Assembly: GCA_017306865.1 (NCBI GenBank)
Contig: JAFKHH010000017.1
Location: forward strand, 99,453-163,452
Direction of reading: 5' to 3'
Length of the DNA: 64,000 nucleotides
From: Filimonas sp.
GTDB taxonomy: Bacteria > Bacteroidota > Bacteroidia > Chitinophagales > Chitinophagaceae
The notes beneath the pieces are model-generated. The model saw nothing but the letters and a program-made list of their open reading frames with translations. It was not told where the DNA came from and did not search any database. The stretch's first letter is position 1. The number at the start of each line of letters is the position of its first letter. Of this stretch, positions 27,102 through 35,666 are shown piece after piece. The position numbers and the translations under genes are program-made.

Positions 27102-27398
27102 TTTAGTTATGTAAAAGACCGTAAACACGCCAGGGTATCCCGCTCTTACAAAGCCGTCTTGAGTTTAGCACTTTCTGTTTTATACTACTGTGTGTCCATT
27201 TCCTGCATTTCGTCCACGGGAATAATCCCGTTTTTTACCTATGCTTCAAAGGATATTTTCGTTATCCGTAATCCAAGAACGTGTGTCCTGATTGTAAGCT
27301 GCCTGCTCTGAAAAAAACGGCACTTACCCTGCTGTCTACAGTACCCTACTGATCATTGCTATGCAGTAAAGTTATTTTTTTAAATATACATACCCATT
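27102..27398. other. Spacer between mobile element and lipoprotein gene
   Basis: There is no convincing gene. A 70-codon frame begins at the ATG inside the mobile-element terminus (27099), but its translation is Ser/Cys/Tyr-rich and unlike a real protein. The last 40 bp before the PfpI-like gene are A/T-rich and could hold its promoter. Confidence 0.5.
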
Positions 27399-28154
27399 AT
27401 GAGATACCTTCTTACCTGGCTGTCTTTCGGTTGCCTGCTATTTGCATCGTGCAATGGAAAGCAACAACAACCAACCGGCAGAGATACTACTGCCAGCAGG
27501 CCTATTCTTTGTGAGAGTACCAACTATACCGGCAAGGTGAAGATTGCTATTGTTATTTACGATGGCGTAGAGGTGGTAGATATGAATGGCCCGATAGATG
27601 TGTTTACAAAAACGAACCGTATAGCAGATCATTATTATGTTTATACTGTTGCGGCAAAAGACACACTGATCTACAGCGAAAAATGTGCAACAGCTTTATT
27701 ACCAAAATATACTATTTACAATTGCCCTACGCCTGACATAGTTGTATTGCCTGGCTGTCCCCCAGATGTAGTTAGCCAGTTACTAAGCGACTCTACATTC
27801 AGCCAGACAATACTTACCTGGATCAAAAAATTAGGTACGGATACAACAAAAGAAATAATGTCTGTATGCACCGGTGGCATACTGCTGGGCAAAACCGGTC
27901 TGCTGGATTACAGGCAGGCTACTACACACTATCTCGCTTTACAGGAAATGCAACAGATGTATCCTAAAATAAAGGTGATCGGCGGCGTACGTTTTGTAGA
28001 TGACAAGAACACGATCAGTACAGCAGGCATTACATCTGGCATAGATGGCGCCCTACACATTGTGGAGAAATATGAAGGCAAAACAGTGGCAGACTCTGTT
28101 GCACACATCATGGTGTACAACAGGTCTTGCCCTATGCGTGATCCATCCAATTAA
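27399..28154 (+). CDS. DJ-1/PfpI-family lipoprotein (class I glutamine amidotransferase-like)
   Basis: The product has 251 residues. The signal MRYLLTWLSFGCLLFASC ends in a lipobox with C18, so it is exported and lipidated, unusual for a superfamily mostly found in the cytosol. The domain begins at KIAIVIYDGVEVVDMNGPIDVF; the nucleophile elbow is IMSVCTGGILLGKTG with C157, and IDGALHIVEKYEG provides the C-terminal helix. The ELRGP-to-DMNGP motif resembles AraC-type/isonitrile-hydratase members (DJ-1_PfpI of the GATase1_PfpI_2 kind). A periplasmic chaperone, deglycase or hydratase role is possible. The tyrosinase lipoprotein gene follows 37 bp downstream, so the two are probably co-transcribed. 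Confidence 0.88.
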   Translation: MRYLLTWLSFGCLLFASCNGKQQQPTGRDTTASRPILCESTNYTGKVKIAIVIYDGVEVVDMNGPIDVFTKTNRIADHYYVYTVAAKDTLIYSEKCATALLPKYTIYNCPTPDIVVLPGCPPDVVSQLLSDSTFSQTILTWIKKLGTDTTKEIMSVCTGGILLGKTGLLDYRQATTHYLALQEMQQMYPKIKVIGGVRFVDDKNTISTAGITSGIDGALHIVEKYEGKTVADSVAHIMVYNRSCPMRDPSN

Positions 28155-28191
28155 ATCATACAATTCTTTTTCCCGTTAAAAAACACACGAA

Positions 28192-29745
28192 ATGAAACTA
28201 CGTATTTTGCAGGTGCTTGCACTTGCTTTAATCATCGCCGGCTCGTCTTGTAACAATGGCACCGGCAATAAGTCTGACAAGGACTCTGCGCTTACTACAA
28301 AGCATAAGTACATGCGTTATAATGCAAACAGCCCGGGCGGACAGAAGGCATTGGCTGCTATGCAAAAGGCATTGGACTCTATGCGCAAGATGGACTGCTC
28401 TAATGTTTTGAGCCTTTACTACCAGGGTGCTATGCACTGGATACCTGATACGATCAATAACAACACGCTTTGCCCTTCTTATGCTAATAAATCGCAATTG
28501 AAAAAGGCATGGGATAACTGTACGCACGTTCCGGGTATAGAGATCAACTTCCTGGCATGGCACCGCCTGTACATCTGGCATTTTGAAGAGATCGTACGTA
28601 AGTTGTCTGGCGATGCAGACTTTGCATTGCCATACTGGGGCTACACAGACACGACTAACCTGTTTGCAAACCGTGTGATGAATGAGATGATGCGTAAGGA
28701 AGGTAGCAGCCTGTTTGAAAAGTCAAGATTCCAGCCACTAAACGAGGGCAAGCCTATCAGTGGTGCAATTGTAAAGGCACTGGACCTGAAACCGCTGATG
28801 CGTCTTAAAGATGTGTACCTGTTTACAAAAACAATTGACAACGCGCCGCATGGCGCTATGCACAACTATATAGGTGGAGGTAATGCAAACACGTATGACA
28901 TTTTTAACCCGATCTATAACTGTAACTGTAACAATACCGGCCCGGCTAATGACACTTGTAATGGCGGCCTGATGGCAAATGTACCTAGCGCAGGATTTGA
29001 CCCTATATTCTACCTGCACCATTCTAACATTGACAGGATCTGGCAGCAATGGACAAACTCACCAAATGGCAAACTGGTAACAGTAGATGACCTGAAGGCA
29101 TACCCTTGGGGCTATACTTTCTTCAACCCGGATGGCTCTGAAAAGGATTATACAGCCGAGGAAGTGATTGCCGCTATTTACAATGTAGACTATGAGTACG
29201 ATGATACGCCTACTCCTGCCGAGGCTAAAGATGATGCTACAAAAGCGAAGAAGCAACCTTCCTTGTTCTTGTCTGCCAAGAAGTTTGCTGATACTGTGGT
29301 GAGTCAGAAAATAAACAAGGTAATGACAGATAATACAATCAGCTTTAGTGTTAAAAACGATGCGCCAAAACTGCAAACATTACTGAAAAAAGATAATTCA
29401 CCTAAGAATACGATCATAGTGATGAAGGTGTCTTTTACAAGGGAACCAAAGGGTATTTACCAGGTATATATCAACCAGCCTAAGGGCCAGGCACTAAACC
29501 CGGATGGCGATTACTTTGCGGGCTTTATGACGTTCTTCGGCGCCAAACACCATGCACAGCACATACAAGGCAATACATTGAGTGCGACGGGCCGTGCAGA
29601 AAAAGTGTTCCTGTTTGAAATGACGGATCAGTTCAACACGACAAATGCCGCACAAAAAGGCACATACGAGGTATCTATCGTAAACGAAGAAGGTAAAGGC
29701 GCCGCTGCTATTACAGTGGAAAGCGTATCGGTGATCGTGAAATAA
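28192..29745 (+). CDS. Tyrosinase / polyphenol-oxidase-family copper lipoprotein
   Basis: The product has 517 residues. The signal MKLRILQVLALALIIAGSSC has a lipobox with C20. CuA ligands are visible as H82 (GAMHWIP), H112 (CTHVPG) and H124 (FLAWHRLYIWHFEEIV). CuB ligands are H220 and H224 (APHGAMHNYIGG) and H276/H277 (FYLHHSNIDRIWQQW). The C-terminal part has YPWGYTFFNPDG and a beta-rich end domain (SFTREPKGIYQVYINQPKGQ) like the DWL/KFDV domains of plant-type polyphenol oxidases, longer than the roughly 280-residue Streptomyces enzymes. It would oxidise phenols or catechols outside the inner membrane. The gene ends in a strong terminator and forms a two-gene unit with the PfpI-like lipoprotein. 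Confidence 0.92.
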   Translation: MKLRILQVLALALIIAGSSCNNGTGNKSDKDSALTTKHKYMRYNANSPGGQKALAAMQKALDSMRKMDCSNVLSLYYQGAMHWIPDTINNNTLCPSYANKSQLKKAWDNCTHVPGIEINFLAWHRLYIWHFEEIVRKLSGDADFALPYWGYTDTTNLFANRVMNEMMRKEGSSLFEKSRFQPLNEGKPISGAIVKALDLKPLMRLKDVYLFTKTIDNAPHGAMHNYIGGGNANTYDIFNPIYNCNCNNTGPANDTCNGGLMANVPSAGFDPIFYLHHSNIDRIWQQWTNSPNGKLVTVDDLKAYPWGYTFFNPDGSEKDYTAEEVIAAIYNVDYEYDDTPTPAEAKDDATKAKKQPSLFLSAKKFADTVVSQKINKVMTDNTISFSVKNDAPKLQTLLKKDNSPKNTIIVMKVSFTREPKGIYQVYINQPKGQALNPDGDYFAGFMTFFGAKHHAQHIQGNTLSATGRAEKVFLFEMTDQFNTTNAAQKGTYEVSIVNEEGKGAAAITVESVSVIVK

Positions 29746-29768
29746 TATTTTGCTTGTGTGATATTTAA

Positions 29769-29796
29769 GACAAAGCCTCCAGGTGGAGGCTTTGTC
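29769..29796 (+). terminator. Terminator of the tyrosinase operon
   Basis: GACAAAGCCTCC-AGGT-GGAGGCTTTGTC is a perfect 12-bp stem with a 4-nt loop, followed by GTTTTTTAA, 23 bp after the stop codon. Confidence 0.92.
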
Positions 29797-30020
29797 GTTT
29801 TTTAAATGTTAAACCCGCCATTATTCAAATGCTTACCTACTGAAATACAGCTTTTTAGCACCGTCCTCGCCTGGCTCAAATAAAAACGGAATACTGGCAT
29901 AATTGACGTACCTTCGTGGAGACATTTTGAGTTCTATCGCTCTTGTAAACATTCCCTCCCTTTCTTTTTACATCTGCTATTTTCTCAAACTTTTATTATT
30001 TAATACTCAGTTATACTATT

Positions 30021-30308
30021 ATGAACATTTATGTATCAAATCTTGGATACGATTTCCGGGAACAAGACTTAAACAAGTTATTTTCAGAATTTGGCGAGGT
30101 TACCTCAGCTAAAGTTATCATTGACAAATTCACGAATAAGAGCAAAGGCTTCGCATTCGTAGAAATGCCGGATGACCACGCGGCTGCAACTGCCATCAAA
30201 GAATTGAATGGCAAATTGATCGAAGGTCGTCCTGTAAGGATATCTGAAGCAAGGCCAAGAGAAGAGTCTCCACGCAGAGATAATGGTGGATCTTCAAAAC
30301 GCTGGTAA
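30021..30308 (+). CDS. RRM-type RNA-binding protein
   Basis: The product has 95 residues with a single RNA recognition motif: RNP2 IYVSNLG near residue 3 and RNP1 KGFAFVEM near residue 43, with the usual beta-alpha-beta-beta-alpha-beta spacing. A short basic, Arg/Ser/Gly-rich tail follows (EARPREESPRRDNGGSSKRW). Proteins of this size are frequent in Bacteroidota and cyanobacteria, often cold-induced, and bind single-stranded RNA. A candidate promoter element TACCTTCG at about 29908 would give a leader of roughly 100 nt, consistent with post-transcriptional control. A second RNA-binding protein gene follows after a hairpin. Confidence 0.94.
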   Translation: MNIYVSNLGYDFREQDLNKLFSEFGEVTSAKVIIDKFTNKSKGFAFVEMPDDHAAATAIKELNGKLIEGRPVRISEARPREESPRRDNGGSSKRW

Positions 30309-30405
30309 TACGTTCTGTTTTAAACACGTTTACCAAAAAAGTCGACATACGGTAAGCAATTATCGTTAAAACCGATCTGTACACAATACAAAAGATATAT
30401 ATGAT

Positions 30406-30426
30406 AGGCTGGTAACAGACCGGCCT
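30406..30426 (+). terminator. Terminator/attenuator hairpin between the two RNA-binding protein genes
   Basis: AGGCTGGT-AACAG-ACCGGCCT forms an 8-bp stem with one G-T wobble, followed by TTTATTG. It lies 41 bp before the cold-shock gene start, so it could end the RRM transcript or attenuate read-through. Confidence 0.6.
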
Positions 30427-30467
30427 TTTATTGTACGCTTTTATTTCTATCACTAAACAAATTAAAT

Positions 30468-30914
30468 ATGGCTACAAGCTGGAATAAGAAGGAAAGAGAA
30501 AATAAAAAACGTCAGGAAAGAAAACAAAAAGAAGAAAAGAAACAATTGCGAAAGGAACAGAATGCTGGTGGAAAGGACTTATCTGATATGCTGGCTTACC
30601 TTGACGAAAACGGAAATCTTACTTCTACACCTCCGGACCCAACAAAAAAAGTAGAATTTAAAGCAGAAGACATACTTACGAGCACTCCTAAGTATGAAGA
30701 CCGTGATGAAGAACCACCATTTAGAATTGGTACCATTGTAAAATTCAACAGTGAAAAAGGATTTGGTTTTATAGAGGATGCTGATACGCGGGAACAAATT
30801 TTTGTGCACCAGTCATCTGCTGATGAACAATTGAAAGTAGGACTTCGTGTACAATTTGAAACTGAAAAAAGTCCAAAAGGACTACGGGGTATAAATGTAG
30901 TACGTGTGAAATAG
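30468..30914 (+). CDS. Cold-shock-domain protein with basic N-terminal extension
   Basis: The product has 148 residues. The first about 35 residues are highly charged and Lys/Glu/Gln-rich (NKKERENKKRQERKQKEEKK), probably a helical RNA-binding extension. A linker (to about residue 84) leads to a cold-shock domain with GTIVKFNSEKGFGFIEDADTREQIFVHQSS, containing RNP1 (KGFGFIED) and RNP2 (IFVHQS). The C-terminus is GLRGINVVRVK. The domain is about 65 residues, as in CspA, but the protein is twice that length because of the extension. It acts in the cytosol as an RNA chaperone and stands next to the RRM gene. Confidence 0.93.
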   Translation: MATSWNKKERENKKRQERKQKEEKKQLRKEQNAGGKDLSDMLAYLDENGNLTSTPPDPTKKVEFKAEDILTSTPKYEDRDEEPPFRIGTIVKFNSEKGFGFIEDADTREQIFVHQSSADEQLKVGLRVQFETEKSPKGLRGINVVRVK

Positions 30915-30974
30915 ATTACGTTCATTTTACCCGGAACACGAGAAAAATGTGAATGGCCAAATAATCTCTACGCC

Positions 30975-31121
30975 ATGAGTACGATTGCTTTAACCATCAT
31001 TATTATAATAACTATTTTGATCATCGTATTGCTTCTTGTGCGGAACCAACAATACAAAAGGACATTCTGCCCTCCACAAGAAGATACGGTGCAGCCGCAC
31101 GATAATGATGAGCGCAAATAA
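30975..31121 (+). CDS. 48-residue single-pass membrane peptide
   Basis: The ATG at 30975 opens a frame of 48 codons ending at TAA 31119-31121. It reads MSTIALTIIIIITILIIVLL followed by LVRNQQYKRTFC and a charged tail (PPQEDTVQPHDNDERK). The uninterrupted hydrophobic stretch of about 19 residues followed by a basic residue fits a single membrane helix with a cytosolic tail. It is 61 bp after the cold-shock gene on the same strand and a hairpin follows it (31131-31155), both consistent with real expression. No family is recognised. Confidence 0.6.
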   Translation: MSTIALTIIIIITILIIVLLLVRNQQYKRTFCPPQEDTVQPHDNDERK

Positions 31122-31130
31122 TGGAAGCGC

Positions 31131-31155
31131 AGGTAGTGACCAACGATCACTACCT
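31131..31155. terminator. Hairpin between convergent genes
   Basis: AGGTAGTGA-CCAACGA-TCACTACCT is a perfect 9-bp stem with a 7-nt loop, between the small membrane peptide and the convergent phospholipase gene. No T-run follows, so terminator function is uncertain. Confidence 0.4.
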
Positions 31156-31193
31156 TGCAATGCGCCAGATCATTAAAAGAAGTTATTACCCGA

Positions 31194-33737
31194 TTACATG
31201 CCAGACAACACCGGATCACTAAATGATTCTTTGCCTGTTTCTACTCTCCCAGCAAAACGTTTTTCAAAACTTTGCACGCCTTTTATAAACACGGAGAAAT
31301 CGTACCAACCATAGCTTTTTTCAAATGACAATAATAACTGTATAGAAGCATTTGACTCTATCGTCTTAATAATATTGCTTTGCCCGTAGCTATGGTCCTG
31401 GATCTCTATCTCACGTTTTGTATTGGAAGGGTTAGCAATATTCAATTGTACTTGTCCGAATTTCTTTCCAAGTTGTGAACGGTATGCACACTCAATATTC
31501 AAAACAGCATCATCTATATTTCCTTTTACTTCCCTGTAAAAACCATTTGGCCCGAAAAGCGCCAGATGATAGTTTTTATCATTGAAACCGTCTAATGCAA
31601 TATCGTAAGTGATCTTCTCCCCTGCGGCCACAGCAAATGACCAATTGCGGTTGATCTTATATTGTCCATCTACATCGCGGTATGGGGCATAGGCATATAA
31701 AGTGAACGGACTACCAATGGCCTTTGTTTTAAACAAAGCTTTACCAGCTTCCATGGTCCAGCGAAGTTGCTTAGTTGTTTTATCCAACTGGGCATGTGCA
31801 TATAGCTCATACGGTAAGGCGCAGGAAGGTTTATTGCCTTTTTCCTGCCCATACGTTTTCTGAGCATTTTTATCTCCGGCTTTAATTGCCTGAACTTCGT
31901 TTGCAGTAAGCGGCTCTACTATTTTTGGCAGTGGCTGATAGCGTGCTTCATCTATCCTTTGCAGGTAGACATTCCTATTTAGAAAATCAGGTTGCTTAAT
32001 CGTTTCGCCATTGTATGCACGAAATACAGAAGACAGGTCTCCGCACACTGCACGTCTCCACTCAGACATATTATCTAAATGTAGTTGTTTGCCTTTCTTT
32101 CGCGAAGCAAACTTTTCTATAAACTGTACTACGGAGGAGTGATCAAATACCTGCGAATTAACATAGCCTCCTCTTGACCACGGACTGGCTACAACAAATG
32201 GTACACGATACCCTAACCCGATAGGGCCTTGCCTTGCATTTTGCTTTGCTACACCTTTTAATTGTATTTCATCTTCCAGCGTTACAAATTCTTTGTCCAG
32301 GTTGGTGATAGACGTAGAAACTATGCCTGTAGCTTTATCTCGATAATCCGGCGCTACAAATGGTGGCACGTGATCAAAGTATCCATCGTTCTCATCGTAT
32401 GTAAGAATGAAAATCGTTTTTTTCCATACGTCTTCATTGTGCGTAAGTATATCCAATACTTCAGACACGTACCATGCACCAAACCAGGGTGCAGAAGGAT
32501 GATCTGAAAAGTATTGCGGTGCAACCAGCCACGATACTGCAGGTAGTTTGCCTTCTTTCACATCTTTTCTGAAGTTGGCCAGTACATCTGATTTAGGTAC
32601 AGCCATTTTACGTTTTGTACCATGATCGTCATATTCTATTTCTTCGAGCGTGTGATATTCCGGGTCAAATTCATTTGTCGCGAATGCTCCTTCGTGCAAT
32701 GCTTTGTCATAATCACTTTGTGGTTCACTTAGTTCTTTCCGGCAACGCACCAATTCTGCTTCCACATATTTTTTACGCTTCCGCTTATTCGTTAAACTAT
32801 CTGCCAGCTTTTTATCATCAGCCTGTTTTGCTACCTGTGGCTCCAGTTCTGCAATTTCTTTATCTAACAATTCCAGTTGCGCAGCCATTGCTTTTTCATA
32901 TTTGGCAGAGCGTCTTACTTTGAACTGCGTAAACCATTCCAGCGGGTTATCGGTAAAGTTACTCAACCATGCATCCGCATCGCCATCCAACCCGGGCGTG
33001 AGACTGATTTCGTTCTGATACACTTTCCACGAAATATCATTTTCCTGTAGCAGGTCGGGCAATGTTTTCCAACTGCTCTCTGCGCCATAGTCAGACTCTT
33101 CGTTACGCACCAGCGCAGGACTTTTGGCAAGGCCATCTTTCCTTAATGCACCGGAGAAGAAATAAAGCCTGTTGGGCGTTGTACCAGTTAACGAGGAACA
33201 AAAATGCTGATCACAAACGGTGAATGCATCTGCCAGTGCATAGTTAAAAGGGATGTCTTCTCTTGTGTAATATCCTAATGTCATTGGTTGCCCCTGGAAA
33301 CCTTTGTAGCCTGTTTTTTTAGCAATAAGCCATTGGTCATACCAGCCGTTGTTACGTGCATCTACCTGGTCTTTCCACGAGTGGGGTAAGCCACCCATCC
33401 AGGTAATTTTGGTCTGTTGTATATCTAAGCGAAAAGGACTGAATGTATTATTCTTCTGATCGGTCTGCAACCAAACAGGATTGCCATTTGCAAGCTTCAA
33501 AGCTCTTGGATCGTTGTAGCCCCTCACACCTTTTAATGTACCGAAGCAATGATCAAAAGACCGGTTTTCCTGCATCAGCAGTACAATATGCTCTGCATCT
33601 TCAAACGTAGAACCTTTGGCAGGATTAATAGCAAAGGCTTTTTTGATAGAAGCAGGTAGTGCTGTAGCAAGGCCTGTACCGCCTGCCAGTAAACTTGTTT
33701 TCTTCAGAAAATCTCTCCGGGAAAAATCTATTGCCAT
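31194..33737 (-). CDS. Tat-exported phosphocholine-type phospholipase C
   Basis: The product has 847 residues. The N-terminus MAIDFSRRDFLKKTSLLAGG has a Tat twin-arginine motif (SRRDFLKK). The catalytic alkaline-phosphatase-fold domain has IVLLMQENRSFDHCFGTLKGVRGYNDP, SSLTGTTPNRLYFFSGA and ILTYDENDGYFDHVPPFVAP, all hallmarks of the phosphoesterase family that includes non-specific and haemolytic PLCs. Residues about 285-345 form a charged helical insert (ELLDKEIAELEPQVAKQADDKK). The C-terminus carries two DUF756-like beta domains (KAIGSPFTLYAYAPY, FSVFIKGVQSFEKRFAGRVETG). It would release phosphorylated head groups from lipids outside the inner membrane. It lies downstream of the SusCD cluster on the same strand across a repeat-rich 335-bp spacer. 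Confidence 0.93.
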   Translation of the reverse strand: MAIDFSRRDFLKKTSLLAGGTGLATALPASIKKAFAINPAKGSTFEDAEHIVLLMQENRSFDHCFGTLKGVRGYNDPRALKLANGNPVWLQTDQKNNTFSPFRLDIQQTKITWMGGLPHSWKDQVDARNNGWYDQWLIAKKTGYKGFQGQPMTLGYYTREDIPFNYALADAFTVCDQHFCSSLTGTTPNRLYFFSGALRKDGLAKSPALVRNEESDYGAESSWKTLPDLLQENDISWKVYQNEISLTPGLDGDADAWLSNFTDNPLEWFTQFKVRRSAKYEKAMAAQLELLDKEIAELEPQVAKQADDKKLADSLTNKRKRKKYVEAELVRCRKELSEPQSDYDKALHEGAFATNEFDPEYHTLEEIEYDDHGTKRKMAVPKSDVLANFRKDVKEGKLPAVSWLVAPQYFSDHPSAPWFGAWYVSEVLDILTHNEDVWKKTIFILTYDENDGYFDHVPPFVAPDYRDKATGIVSTSITNLDKEFVTLEDEIQLKGVAKQNARQGPIGLGYRVPFVVASPWSRGGYVNSQVFDHSSVVQFIEKFASRKKGKQLHLDNMSEWRRAVCGDLSSVFRAYNGETIKQPDFLNRNVYLQRIDEARYQPLPKIVEPLTANEVQAIKAGDKNAQKTYGQEKGNKPSCALPYELYAHAQLDKTTKQLRWTMEAGKALFKTKAIGSPFTLYAYAPYRDVDGQYKINRNWSFAVAAGEKITYDIALDGFNDKNYHLALFGPNGFYREVKGNIDDAVLNIECAYRSQLGKKFGQVQLNIANPSNTKREIEIQDHSYGQSNIIKTIESNASIQLLLSFEKSYGWYDFSVFIKGVQSFEKRFAGRVETGKESFSDPVLSGM

Positions 33738-33841
33738 TATATATCCGTTTTATTACACGTTTAGTTGCTAAAGCTAGTTAAACAAATTTGAGATTCGATA
33801 TTTGAGATTTGAAATGTATGTTATGAAAAAGGCCGTTGAAT

Positions 33842-34054
33842 TTTTTCTCGCGGAAAGCGCAGAAAACGCGGAATTACTTTTCTACACTTTCTGTGTTTTC
33901 TGCGAGCCTCTTTCTTCAAATATCTTCATTTAAAATATCAAATTTTAAATTCATTACCCCAAGTAGCATAAAAAAATTTTCTCGCGAAAATCGCAGAAAA
34001 CGCGGAATTGCTTTTCTGCGATTTCCGTGTTTTCTGCGAGTCTCTTTCTTCAAA
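33842..34054. repeat. Two tandem copies of a palindromic phrase
   Basis: Two about 78-bp units (33842-33919 and 33976-34054) share CTCGCG, AGAAAACGCGGAATT, CTTTTCT, TGTTTTCTGCGAG and CTCTTTCTTCAAAT. Each is internally palindromic (CGCAGAAAACGCGGAA against TTCCGTGTTTTCTGCG). They fill the spacer between the phospholipase and SusD-like genes. No coding capacity. Copy 2 is closer to a perfect palindrome than copy 1. Confidence 0.7.
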
Positions 34055-34072
34055 TCTCAAATTTCCAATTCA

Positions 34073-35629
34073 TCATTTCAATATCCACATTTGCTGGTTT
34101 ACATCATCGTTGCCACCATATTGCCTGTCAATGGCTGCTTTCACGTTTACACCATTGTTATCCAGTTCTACCTGTGGATACATCCATCTTACAGGGAACT
34201 GTGTAGTGGGCGTATTCAGGTTGGTGGAGGAGTTCAGCATAAAAGTTGGATACCCTGTACGGCGATTCTCGAACCACGCATTGTAGTCCGCACCTTGCAG
34301 AAAACCAGCCATATATTTTTGTGTGATGATCTGTTTTACCTGGTCTTCAGCACTACCGGTTAACGCTACTGTTGCAGGATAATTAGCAATATATGTTACA
34401 TCCATCGTTACGCCGTGCATATAAGATGCCGGTGTGTATTTTACAAGAAAATTCATAGATGCCTGTATTCCTGTTGCATAATAGTTCTGCGCTGATGTGC
34501 CAGAGATCCAGCCACGTACTGTTGCTTCAGCTAAAATAAATTGCTGTTCCCAATAACTAAAGAGGCTAACGGGTTCTGCATTGTAAAGGTCTACATACCG
34601 TTTGTTGAAATCCGAAAATTTACCTGTAGAGTGTGCGCTGGTAGTAACAGAAAAAGCAGCCGATGGTTCTACGCCTATATAGGCATTGAAATCGGAAGCC
34701 TGCACGCCTGCTGTAATTTGCGAAGCTGCCGGCTCTGCATAAAAGAACAAACGCCTGTCTTGCGATGCTTTTAGCAGATCTATAAGTGTGGAAGAAATCA
34801 TTGGATAGATGACGAAGGCATTTTTTTGCACCGCTGTGTTGCTCCAGGGATAGCAATAACCTGCTGAGTTTATATAGGTGACAGCAAAGTTATCCGTATA
34901 GCTTTGCATCAACGGACGATTGGTAACAATGTCTTTAAACCTGTTGATAACATTTATATCCGGGTCGGCTGTTTTTTTATACAAGTTCATCAGCACGTGC
35001 AATTCAAAAGCATTGGTAAGCCTGCGCCATTTATCTACACTACCACTATAAATAAAGTCGCCTGCAAAATCTTTCCCGCTTGCAAAAAGAGCATTCGCTG
35101 TATCCAGTTCATTTAAGATGCCCATGAATACGGCCTTCTGTGTATCGTATTTAGGTTTTATGTTACCGGTAGATTCTCCCTGCACAGCTTCTGAATAAGG
35201 CACGTCTCCTACCTGCATCGTTAGCTGGAAAAATTGCCATGCACGGATAAAATGCCCCAGTGCGAGGTAAGAGTTTTTTGTGTCTGCATTCGCACCTGCG
35301 TATGAATTCATAACAGTCACATTACGTAAAACCGGTATGCGGCCAAAAGCAGATGTGCGTTGAATATAGTTATACTGATAACTTTCCTGGTTTTCTGTCC
35401 ACAGCACATACTTACCCAGCATAAAAGGCTGCGCAAAAGATTTTTGTGTGCTGATGTCACTGGACGTAACAGAGGTAAGTAACGACGCAGCCAGCCAGTC
35501 TGCACGGGAGGTGGTAGACTTATCCGGGTTGGTGTTGATGGAATCAAAGTTTTTAGTACAGCTAGTAACAACACTACCCAGTAGTATCATTGCTGTTAAG
35601 TATATGTGTATCGTTTTTTTATAACTCAT
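34073..35629 (-). CDS. SusD/RagB-family outer-membrane lipoprotein
   Basis: The frame is open from 35677, but the ATG at 35629 gives MSYKKTIHIYLTAMILLGSVVTSC, a lipoprotein signal with C24, and is preceded by CAGGA at good spacing. It also avoids overlap with the SusC gene ending at 35667. The mature protein (about 495 residues) has SusD-like TPR motifs (NSYLALGHFIRAWQFFQLTMQVGDVPYSEAVQGES) and the C-terminal QEQFILAEATVRGWI and FENRRTGYPTFMLNSST segments, typical of the SusD-like subgroup paired with peptide- or lipid-type SusC as well as glycan systems. It is the third gene of the sigma-FecR-SusC-SusD cluster's receptor pair. Confidence 0.95.
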   Translation of the reverse strand: MSYKKTIHIYLTAMILLGSVVTSCTKNFDSINTNPDKSTTSRADWLAASLLTSVTSSDISTQKSFAQPFMLGKYVLWTENQESYQYNYIQRTSAFGRIPVLRNVTVMNSYAGANADTKNSYLALGHFIRAWQFFQLTMQVGDVPYSEAVQGESTGNIKPKYDTQKAVFMGILNELDTANALFASGKDFAGDFIYSGSVDKWRRLTNAFELHVLMNLYKKTADPDINVINRFKDIVTNRPLMQSYTDNFAVTYINSAGYCYPWSNTAVQKNAFVIYPMISSTLIDLLKASQDRRLFFYAEPAASQITAGVQASDFNAYIGVEPSAAFSVTTSAHSTGKFSDFNKRYVDLYNAEPVSLFSYWEQQFILAEATVRGWISGTSAQNYYATGIQASMNFLVKYTPASYMHGVTMDVTYIANYPATVALTGSAEDQVKQIITQKYMAGFLQGADYNAWFENRRTGYPTFMLNSSTNLNTPTTQFPVRWMYPQVELDNNGVNVKAAIDRQYGGNDDVNQQMWILK

Positions 35630-35666
35630 TGTTCCTGTTTGAAAGGGTGACATGAAATAATTTTCT

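Noticed and set aside
27099..27311. 70-codon frame starting in mobile-element copy C
   Set aside because: Its ATG belongs to the element terminus and the translation has no domain, signal or plausible composition.
33836..34363. 175-codon plus-strand frame
   Set aside because: It runs through the twin palindromic repeats and then antisense to the SusD-like gene; it is a by-product of repeat composition.
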